From CAYMUN01 sp964640775 (GTDB lineage Bacteria; Patescibacteriota; Saccharimonadia; Saccharimonadales; UBA4665), in assembly GCA_964640775.1 (NCBI GenBank), contig CAZXIT010000015.1:1-17477 (forward strand): a stretch of DNA of 17,477 bases. The letters are read 5' to 3'. Of this stretch, positions 7,979 through 13,451 are shown piece by piece. Position 1 is the first letter of the stretch. Every line of letters begins with the position of its first letter. The notes under the pieces were generated by a model. That model did not search any database. It was given only the letters and a program-made list of their open reading frames with translations, and had not been told where the DNA came from. The position numbers and the translations under genes were made by a program.

Positions 7979-9412
7979 TTATTCTAGCACACGGACTTTG
8001 ATGGTATCGGTCGTGCCTACCACCCCTGGGTGGCGGCCGGAAGCTGTTACGACTACATCGCCTTTGGCCAGGACTTTGTTTTTTTGCAGCCAGTTGGTCA
8101 GCTTGGTGGCCGCTAGCGCGTCGACCGGGCGGACATAGCTTTTGACGGCATAAACTAGAGCCAATTGCTGGGCGACCCGGATATCACTGGCCGCAGCAAT
8201 CAGCGGAATATTGGGCCTCAGGGCAGCAATCTGCAGGGCCGTGGCTCCCGATTTAGTCTCCAGCACAATCGCCTTGGCCCTAATACCTTCAGCCAGGCTG
8301 AGGACAGCGGCCGAGATGACGCTCTGGCGGCTACTGTCTTCATTATCAGGAAAGTTGACCTCATATGGCGGATGGCTCTCGGTATAGCGCACTACGCGCT
8401 TCATGACCTGTACCGCTTCTATCGGGAATTTGCCGCTAGCCGTTTCATCGCTCAGCATCACGCAGTCAGCACCGATCAGCACCGCCGTAGCCACATCAGA
8501 GACTTCGGCGCGTGTCGGTTCGGGCGTTTCACTCATGCTAGCCAGCATCTGGGTGGCCACGATCGTCGTTTTGGCATAGCGCATCCCGAAGCCTACTATC
8601 TGCCGCTGGACAACCGGCACGCTTTCAGCCGGCGTCTCCACCGCCAGGTCGCCGCGGGCTATCATGACAGCGTCAGAGACCTGAATAATCGCCTCCATGT
8701 TATCGACAGCTGCTTTGGTTTCAATTTTGGCGATAATACGAGCGCTGCTGTTCATACCGCTTAGCAGCCGGCGCAGGTTTTTAATATCATTCGCGGTCTG
8801 CACAAAACTGAGGGCCACATAGTCAATGTCCTGAGCTGAGCCATAGACGAGGTCAGCTCGATCTTTAGACGTAATGATGTCACCGGCAAAATCAGTATCA
8901 GGCAGGTTCATGCCCTTGCGCTTAATCAGGATGCCGGCATTCAGTGCTTCGACGCGCACGATTCCCTGGCGTACACTGGTGACCACGGTTTGGACTTTAC
9001 CGTCATAGATATAGATACGTTCGCCGCGTTTAGCCTTTTTACTGAGGTCGTACTGGGTTGGGATATGCCCGCTGGCAGCATAATCAGCATTGTAGGCAAA
9101 ACTCAGCCCCTGGCCGCGAGCCACATTGATGATGCCCTCGAAATCACCCAGGCGAATCTTGGGCCCCTGCAAATCCTGGATAATTGCTACCGGCTTGCCG
9201 TAGGCATTGCTAGCCTTGCGGATCCATTTGATCTGTTTGGTGCGCTCTTCGGGTGTGCCATGGCTGAAATTAAGGCGAATACCGTTGGCACCGGCTTTGA
9301 TAAGTTCGAGAATCGACTCATAATCATTGGTTGACGGCCCGACGGTAGCGATAATTTTGGTGCGTTTAAAATCTTTAAGCGGCACATTGGGCGCCTGGTC
9401 GGTTTGATGCAT
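7979..9412 (-). CDS. pyk: Pyruvate kinase
   Basis: Makes pyruvate and ATP from phosphoenolpyruvate and ADP. The 477-aa protein has the N-terminal KRTKIIATVGPSTN, IRLNFSHG (Arg46, Asn48, Ser50), the Mg/PEP site in IIAKIETKAA and ARGDLAVE (usually RGDLGVE; Gly replaced by Ala), then ATQMLASM and PTRAEVSDVATAVLIGADC. The C-terminal regulatory domain is present and ends VVGTTDTIKVRVLE. It is the first gene of the pyk-pgk-tpiA run, which covers the ATP-yielding lower part of glycolysis and fits a fermentative cell. A TTAAGA-16-TATACT promoter lies upstream (9452-9479), and a GGA six nt before the ATG is the likely ribosome binding site. Confidence 0.96.
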   Translation of the reverse strand: MHQTDQAPNVPLKDFKRTKIIATVGPSTNDYESILELIKAGANGIRLNFSHGTPEERTKQIKWIRKASNAYGKPVAIIQDLQGPKIRLGDFEGIINVARGQGLSFAYNADYAASGHIPTQYDLSKKAKRGERIYIYDGKVQTVVTSVRQGIVRVEALNAGILIKRKGMNLPDTDFAGDIITSKDRADLVYGSAQDIDYVALSFVQTANDIKNLRRLLSGMNSSARIIAKIETKAAVDNMEAIIQVSDAVMIARGDLAVETPAESVPVVQRQIVGFGMRYAKTTIVATQMLASMSETPEPTRAEVSDVATAVLIGADCVMLSDETASGKFPIEAVQVMKRVVRYTESHPPYEVNFPDNEDSSRQSVISAAVLSLAEGIRAKAIVLETKSGATALQIAALRPNIPLIAAASDIRVAQQLALVYAVKSYVRPVDALAATKLTNWLQKNKVLAKGDVVVTASGRHPGVVGTTDTIKVRVLE

Positions 9413-9451
9413 TTATTATCCGTACTTAAAAAGTGTTAGTGCTTAATCACC

Positions 9452-9479
9452 AGTATATACGGCCGGCCGCAATTCTTAA
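9452..9479 (-). promoter_or_regulatory. Candidate promoter of the pyk-pgk-tpiA operon
   Basis: The minus strand has TTAAGA (9474-9479), a 16-nt spacer containing the palindrome CGGCCGGCCG, and TATACT (9452-9457). The leader would be about 35-40 nt. The -35 overlaps the stop codon of the upstream gene, so some read-through from that gene is also possible. Confidence 0.35.
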
Positions 9480-10018
9480 AATTTGGCGTATTTGCTGCCG
9501 TATACCTTGATCATGAGCGCCAAGCCGAGCAGCACCATTGCCGCCAAACCTCCGGCCACAGTGATCAATAGTGTCTTGGATTCGTTTTTTTCGACTTCCC
9601 GCAGCGAGCGTCCACTCAGTACATAATAATCCTTGCCGGCAGCGACAGTGACAGCCGCAATCCGCACCCCGTCCTTGGGCTGCCAGGTCACAGCGTGATA
9701 CTCGTGGCCGCGGGCAGCCTGGAGTACGCCGATTGGCACTGCGGGCAGCTTGCCATCCAGCCGGCCGCTGCTGAGCATCGGATGACCTTTGGCATCGTAA
9801 ATAGCTACAAACGGCGCCAAGCTCTTGCCAATATCGACCTTTTCGACCAGCGTAACCGGCGGATCGCCGCGTTTGATCTGCACTGCCGTGTCTTCCGCCA
9901 GCTGGATCTGCGGATCATTGGCCGCCGTACGCTGGGCTTGCTGGACGGTGGCGTACAGCGTCCCAAACACCACAACTAAAATCGCACTGCTGACTAGCCA
10001 GGGGAATAGTTTTTTCAT
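9476..10018 (-). CDS. Hypothetical two-TM protein with extracytoplasmic sensor-like domain
   Basis: A 180-aa protein of unknown function. Hydrophobic segments at about 5-23 and 149-171 flank an extracytoplasmic region of about 120 residues. The region resembles the small Cache/PAS-type ligand pockets of membrane receptors (APFVAIYDAKGHPMLSSGR, later DGVRIAAVTV and DYYVLSGRSLREVE), but no kinase, HAMP or output domain follows; the cytoplasmic tail is only KVYGSKYAKF. ATG 10018 is preferred over the upstream in-frame ATG at 10066. The TATAAT box six nt before it gives a leaderless start, and the longer form would run across the mobile-element junction (attL). Before the element inserted, this gene would have started about 19 nt downstream of the CCA of tRNA-Glu. 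Confidence 0.75.
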   Translation of the reverse strand: MKKLFPWLVSSAILVVVFGTLYATVQQAQRTAANDPQIQLAEDTAVQIKRGDPPVTLVEKVDIGKSLAPFVAIYDAKGHPMLSSGRLDGKLPAVPIGVLQAARGHEYHAVTWQPKDGVRIAAVTVAAGKDYYVLSGRSLREVEKNESKTLLITVAGGLAAMVLLGLALMIKVYGSKYAKF

Positions 10019-10024
10019 ACTCTC

Positions 10025-10030
10025 ATTATA
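10025..10030 (-). promoter_or_regulatory. -10 box of the two-TM protein gene, at the mobile-element junction
   Basis: A perfect TATAAT on the minus strand lies six nt before ATG 10018. The box is on the host side of the junction, while the corresponding -35 position lies inside element DNA (GAGACA at 15-nt spacing is the nearest match). Integration therefore replaced the upstream half of this promoter. Confidence 0.5.
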
Positions 10031-10036
10031 CTTCAA

Positions 10037-10043
10037 ATGGTGA
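10037..10043. repeat. attL core
   Basis: ATGGTGA, identical to 14975-14981. On the minus strand it reads TCACCAT, which matches the last bases, discriminator and CCA of tRNA-Glu plus one base. Host sequence lies to the left and element sequence to the right. Confidence 0.8.
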
Positions 10044-10044
10044 C

Positions 10045-10149
10045 CTGTCTCTGAAAATCTTAGCACCCATTTACGACGAGTTCCAGCGCTGGCGTGAACT
10101 ATTAAAGCAAGAATTTCAGGCCTATCTAACAGATGGCACCATGCAGTAG
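10045..10149 (+). pseudogene. Detached native 3' end of the serine recombinase gene
   Basis: A start-less reading frame at the left inner edge of the element: LSLKILAPIYDEF, then QRWRELLKQEFQAYLTDGTMQ, with TAG at 10147-10149. It is in phase with the recombinase across the att core: the recombinase reads Tyr-Ser-Asp-Gly-Asp through the core at 14975-14981, and this end reads Gly-Asp through the copy at 10037-10043. In the circular form the recombinase would therefore end with these 34 residues (547 aa in total) instead of the 18 residues read from the tRNA antisense. The peptide is amphipathic and helix-like, as expected for a real protein end. It is not a decayed gene but a segment parted from its gene by recombination. 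Confidence 0.85.
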
Positions 10150-10205
10150 TTACTTCGTACTATGATTTTTTTAGAATCTCTGCTAATTTTAGATTAGGAA
10201 ATAAA

Positions 10206-11810
10206 ATGTTTTATAAAAGATTCACCCAGCAAAGTGATCACCCTAAATGGGGTGGTGCTACTTATTTCTTTGAAACAGATAAGTCTAATAAACCAATCCG
10301 CCAACTTGTAGTTTATGAGAGCGGCAAAACGTTTGCTTATGACACCGACAACAGATCTGATGAAGCCGGCAACTTATACGATAAGCCTCTATTTACTACT
10401 AAAGCCGAGCGCAAGGAGTGGAATAGGGCTAAAGTCCGAAAAGGTGTTTTCAACAAAGCATGGAGTAATCCTGAGCTAGTTCCGACTGATTTTTATGAGG
10501 ATGTAGTAAATTCAGTTCGTTCCGCAAGTATTTGGAGCTTTGTTTTAGCTTTTTGCTACATTGTGGGCGCACCTTTGCTTGAGTATTTTCTATACAAGCA
10601 TCCGTCTTCAAATAGCACACACAACTTAAGCCATCAAGAATTTGTAGCAGGCGCAACCGTCAACATAATAATTGGCTTATTCTTAGGTGGACTAAGCATA
10701 CTGTTACGCCGCACCAACAAGCAGAATTTGTTAAGGGCGGGCAAGTTACTGCAAGCAATCATGCTAGTAGTATTTGGTGTGGCATTACTCAATACCTTAG
10801 CGGGTGAAAGCGGTGGTATTGGCATTTTGGGGTTAGTTGTAATTCTCAAAGCTCTATCTGCCAATCGCAAGTTACTGCAAGGCGGCATTTTGCTTACAAC
10901 AAGTTATCGATTAAAAGTTGGCGTTGCAGTTATCGTTATCTTGTTTGCTGCCGGAGCTGCCATTATAGCCGCACCCTCTCAGCAAAACTCTCAATCTGCC
11001 GAAAGTGCTCAAAACACCACAAAGCCTAAACAAGGTAAGAAATTTACTAGCACAGCAGCTGCCGCACAACTCGGAAAGGCTACAACAATAGATCAAGCTG
11101 AGCAGGCTTTGCAAGCGTTTGTCACGCATTACAACCTAAAGGTACAAATTAGTAGCGTTGTTCCTAGTAGCTACGTCCAGAAATATGATACTTATACACC
11201 GCTAACAGCTGATGACTTACCCGCCTTAAAAGCATATGGGTCTCAATTTATTGATGAGTGGTCTAAATATCCGCTTGATTGGGTGCAACATTCAAAGCTT
11301 CAATCAGTTACTCTTGTTAAACAACTAGCTGTTAGTGAGGTACCGCAACGGTCAACCGCCGATCCAGTTGGCCAAAGTCTATACTATGACGTTACGTATA
11401 ACGATGCGTATACCCGATCAGATGTACATGAGAACTTTTTCAAACTCATTACCTACAATGACTTTGGTAGCTATAACCCAAATGACACAACTTGGGCTTC
11501 CTATAATCCAGCCGGATTTACTTATAACAATACTCCGTGCACGTATGACGAAAAAAGTGATGCTCCCTCATGTACTACGACCACCGAACACCCCTTATCA
11601 GGTTTCGTATCGTATAGAGCCACCACCAGCATGGATGCGGACAAAACCGAGATCTATGGGGACTTAATGACTACCAGCTCTTTCCATGACTTAAACTCTT
11701 GGCTCACAAACGATTCGCATTTACAAAAGAAAGTCCGATACTTGGTGTCATACATGAACCACTATGCCCCTGAAATGCATGGCGATTACTTTAGTCAGAT
11801 CAACCCTTAA
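10206..11810 (+). CDS. Element cargo: hypothetical multi-TM protein, 534 aa
   Basis: I do not recognise the family. Residues 1-105 are soluble and start with a beta-rich stretch (WGGATYFFET, then IRQLVVYESGKTFAYDTDN), followed by a charged helix (TTKAERKEWNRAKVRK). Five hydrophobic segments follow at about 109-131, 145-167, 182-201, 205-220 and 240-262. A linker rich in Ser, Gln, Thr and Ala leads to a C-terminal domain of about 240 residues, probably outside the membrane. That domain begins with a helical LGKATTIDQAEQALQAF and carries a CTYDEKSDAPSC Cys pair. The start is supported by AGGA seven nt upstream of the ATG. It is the only gene of the element without an obvious mobility role, so it is likely cargo (surface alteration, exclusion or interaction with the host cell are guesses). 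In the circle it would follow the recombinase by about 56 nt. Confidence 0.8.
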   Translation: MFYKRFTQQSDHPKWGGATYFFETDKSNKPIRQLVVYESGKTFAYDTDNRSDEAGNLYDKPLFTTKAERKEWNRAKVRKGVFNKAWSNPELVPTDFYEDVVNSVRSASIWSFVLAFCYIVGAPLLEYFLYKHPSSNSTHNLSHQEFVAGATVNIIIGLFLGGLSILLRRTNKQNLLRAGKLLQAIMLVVFGVALLNTLAGESGGIGILGLVVILKALSANRKLLQGGILLTTSYRLKVGVAVIVILFAAGAAIIAAPSQQNSQSAESAQNTTKPKQGKKFTSTAAAAQLGKATTIDQAEQALQAFVTHYNLKVQISSVVPSSYVQKYDTYTPLTADDLPALKAYGSQFIDEWSKYPLDWVQHSKLQSVTLVKQLAVSEVPQRSTADPVGQSLYYDVTYNDAYTRSDVHENFFKLITYNDFGSYNPNDTTWASYNPAGFTYNNTPCTYDEKSDAPSCTTTTEHPLSGFVSYRATTSMDADKTEIYGDLMTTSSFHDLNSWLTNDSHLQKKVRYLVSYMNHYAPEMHGDYFSQINP

Positions 11811-11815
11811 GCTAT

Positions 11816-11885
11816 AAAATCCCCGTTAAACGCTACAATGCACGGCGCGTCAGCGCTGTGCTAAAATCCTTTGTTCGGGGATTTT
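11816..11885. repeat. Nested inverted repeats (candidate single-strand origin or mRNA end)
   Basis: A perfect 9-bp outer stem AAAATCCCC / GGGGATTTT (11816-11824 with 11877-11885) encloses a 9-bp hairpin GCACGGCGC-GTCA-GCGCTGTGC (11840-11861, one G-U). It begins five bases after the stop of the cargo gene. Large folded non-coding segments of this sort serve as lagging-strand (sso) origins in rolling-circle plasmids, so that role is inferred from the Rep nearby. Ending the cargo mRNA is the alternative. Confidence 0.5.
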
Positions 11886-11927
11886 GTAGACAAGCACACT
11901 AGACCACCACATTTCCACAGATTTTGC

Positions 11928-11956
11928 TTGCAACCATAAGCATAGTGTCGTACAAT
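11928..11956 (+). promoter_or_regulatory. Promoter of the rep control region / candidate small RNA
   Basis: TTGCAA (11928-11933), a 17-nt spacer and TACAAT (11951-11956) on the plus strand. The expected start is at about 11963. It is the best promoter match in the element and is followed by structured non-coding sequence ending in an intrinsic terminator at 12067-12101, not directly by a gene. Confidence 0.55.
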
Positions 11957-11962
11957 AAGCTA

Positions 11963-12101
11963 CAGTCCGGCATGCAAAACTAATGCCAGAAACGCAAGAG
12001 CGTCACCTATTAGGAGTTATACGACAGAATAACTTACGGGAGAGACAAGAGCGCCGCTACGTGACGGACACCACAAGCTAAACAGTTTGGGTGTCTTTTT
12101 T
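11963..12101 (+). ncRNA. Candidate structured small RNA or rep leader, about 138 nt
   Basis: The stretch is bounded by a promoter (11928-11956) and an intrinsic terminator (12067-12101) and contains no convincing ORF. It has complementary pairs that nest: GTCC (11965-11968) with GGAC (12066-12069); hairpin GGCAT/ATGCC (11969-11973, 11983-11987); GTCAC (12002-12006) with GTGAC (12061-12065); and inside that AGTTAT/ATAACT (12015-12020, 12029-12034). The closing GGAC overlaps the terminator stem, so the two folds may compete, as in an attenuator or riboswitch-like leader upstream of rep. I match it to no known RNA class. Copy-number control of the replicon is a plausible but unproven role. Confidence 0.45.
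12067..12101 (+). terminator. Intrinsic terminator 1 upstream of rep
   Basis: GACACC (12067-12072) pairs with GGTGTC (ending 12095), with further CAA/TTG pairing inside, and six T follow (12096-12101). Confidence 0.75.
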
Positions 12102-12178
12102 AATGTAACGAAGGATCCGCCTATGGTCTAAACTCGCACCACAGATCAACACGAAAACCTTTTTCCATTTGTATGCAG

Positions 12179-12203
12179 CCACCCAAATATAGGGTGGTTT
12201 TTT
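12179..12203 (+). terminator. Intrinsic terminator 2 upstream of rep
   Basis: CCACCC, seven-nt loop AAATATA, GGGTGG, then six T (12198-12203). A compact, strong hairpin that lies about 80 nt after terminator 1 and 11 nt before the Shine-Dalgarno of the short ORF leading into rep. Any transcript from the promoter at 11928 must pass both terminators to reach rep. Confidence 0.8.
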
Positions 12204-12231
12204 ACTGCCAAAAGGGAGGAGGAATTGAAAC

Positions 12232-12378
12232 GTGCGTGACATTGAAAAACAGATAGGATTAGGAACAAACCGGAATCCGCGCTTCGTGGGTGCCAAGCGA
12301 ATCTCGCTGCACCCGCGCGGTAGATCATTAATTGTAGGGTGTGGGTATTACTCGATAATACCCACACATAGCAGGTAG
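12232..12378 (+). CDS. Possible 48-aa leader ORF ahead of rep
   Basis: A GTG start nine nt after the strong Shine-Dalgarno GGGAGGAGG (12214-12222) opens a 48-codon frame ending TAG, two nt before the rep ATG. The product is basic with no recognisable domain (starts RDIEKQIGLGTNRNPRF). Rep itself has only a weak AGG before its start, so translation of this frame could feed rep by coupling. The last third of the frame is also the candidate origin hairpin (12339-12367), so part of its sequence is constrained by DNA structure and the peptide may be incidental. Confidence 0.4.
   Translation: MRDIEKQIGLGTNRNPRFVGAKRISLHPRGRSLIVGCGYYSIIPTHSR
12339..12367 (+). other. Candidate double-strand origin (Rep nick site) hairpin
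   Basis: A perfect 12-bp stem GTGTGGGTATTA / TAATACCCACAC with the five-nt loop CTCGA, 13 nt before the rep ATG. Across loop and stem the plus strand reads CTCGATAATA, which differs by one base from the CTTGATAATA nick region I recall for pC194/pUB110-type rolling-circle origins (cut between G and A). Hairpins that expose the nick site in the loop are usual for HUH Rep origins. Assignment is by structure, position and this motif. Confidence 0.6.
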
Positions 12379-12380
12379 TT

Positions 12381-13286
12381 ATGGAGGAATTACCAGATTG
12401 GCTACCAGATAAAGATGGATTGGTAACACACTACATCAAAAAGTACCCTGACCGCCTTAAACTCATACAATTCAAAACACCGTACTCGGATAAGCCAAAA
12501 CCTAAAGACCCCAACAAACCAACGGTGGCGTGGTTACAGGCAGCCGAGGAAAAAGCTGACAGCCTAGTAGATTCATTGAAGCGCACCAAAACACGCCTAG
12601 CAGACCTAGCTATCTGTAACGACTTCGATCTGTTCGTAACATTCACACTCAATTGCCGGGCTTGTGTACCGAAGTGTGATAATAATCTCTGCACCTGCGA
12701 TAAAGCTACCTGTAAACGCTACGATTTCGACTATGCCATACGCACTGTCAAAGGTTGGTACAACAATATGATCAAGCGGTATGGCAGATTTCCATACGTG
12801 CAGGTAATGGAACTGCATAAAGACGGCGGTTACCACTTCCACGCTCTGTTTAAGGATTACCCAGGCAAATTAATACTCTGGAAAAAGGGCAAAGACGGCC
12901 GACCAGTCTACAACCTACCGAGCTACCGTAAAGGTTGGTCAACAGCTAAAAAGATCTACGACATTGGCGGCACTTCTAGCTACGTCCGTAAATACATCGA
13001 GAAAGAAATGCCAGTCTACCCCGATAAAAAGCGGTACTGGTGTTCGCAAGGACTAAAACGACCGATCATCGTGCAAGACGAAAAGTTAGCCAAGCAAATC
13101 TTACAAAACCCTAAGAGCGAAACGTGGACACCAGATAAAGTCATCTTAAAAGCTGATGGCCGAGTTGCAAACAATACGTCCAACTTAGAATCCATAACCA
13201 CGCTCCTGGTAGACAACAAAGCTAACTACGTGTACGAGCTAGAAGTTTTGGAGTGTCTTGAGGACGCTACGAGGGCGATGGGCTAA
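12381..13286 (+). CDS. HUH-endonuclease rolling-circle replication initiator (Rep)
   Basis: A 301-aa protein. The three signature motifs of HUH Rep proteins appear in order: motif I LFVTFTLN (84-91), motif II MELHKDGGYHFHALF with the metal-binding His152 and His154, and motif III YVRKYIEK, where Tyr201 or Tyr205 is the nicking tyrosine and Lys204 the usual partner. Such proteins cut one strand at the origin, stay joined to the 5' end through tyrosine, and start rolling-circle copying with a host UvrD/PcrA helicase. Between motifs I and II is an insertion with six Cys (92, 95, 99, 104, 106, 111), probably a zinc knuckle. The fold resembles the phage G2P/ORF2-type Rep group. No helicase domain is fused. 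The gene is followed after three nt by the 53-aa ORF and then the recombinase, so all three form an operon. Confidence 0.85.
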   Translation: MEELPDWLPDKDGLVTHYIKKYPDRLKLIQFKTPYSDKPKPKDPNKPTVAWLQAAEEKADSLVDSLKRTKTRLADLAICNDFDLFVTFTLNCRACVPKCDNNLCTCDKATCKRYDFDYAIRTVKGWYNNMIKRYGRFPYVQVMELHKDGGYHFHALFKDYPGKLILWKKGKDGRPVYNLPSYRKGWSTAKKIYDIGGTSSYVRKYIEKEMPVYPDKKRYWCSQGLKRPIIVQDEKLAKQILQNPKSETWTPDKVILKADGRVANNTSNLESITTLLVDNKANYVYELEVLECLEDATRAMG

Positions 13287-13289
13287 AAC

Positions 13290-13451
13290 ATGGCAGATCA
13301 GCCCCAGCCGACTAAAGCAGAGCTACAACAGGCCTGCTTAGACTGGGCAGAGTATTTGTATGATCTGTACACTCTTGATAAGCATAAGCAATTGCAATTA
13401 CCTAGCCAGCATAAGAGAATTAAGGGTAACAAACGGGGTAAACATGGTTAA
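13290..13451 (+). CDS. Hypothetical 53-aa protein between Rep and recombinase
   Basis: The frame opens at ATG 13290, three nt after the rep stop, and its TAA overlaps the recombinase start as ATGGTTAA (eight-nt overlap). This is the classic packing of a real coupled operon gene. The N-terminal half is acidic and helical (TKAELQQACLDWAEYLYDLY); the C-terminal tail is strongly basic (HKRIKGNKRGKHG). No family is recognised. Size, charge and position next to a serine recombinase would suit a recombination directionality factor or a small DNA-binding regulator, but this is guesswork. Confidence 0.6.
   Translation: MADQPQPTKAELQQACLDWAEYLYDLYTLDKHKQLQLPSQHKRIKGNKRGKHG

Noticed and set aside
10019..10066. 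Longer start for the two-TM protein
   Set aside because: It would run across the attL junction and the TATAAT box; the extra residues would depend on element DNA.
13360..13443. Upstream ATG extending the recombinase by 28 residues
   Set aside because: The extension overlaps the 53-aa ORF in another frame and would move the catalytic Ser to residue 40, which is unusual for the family.
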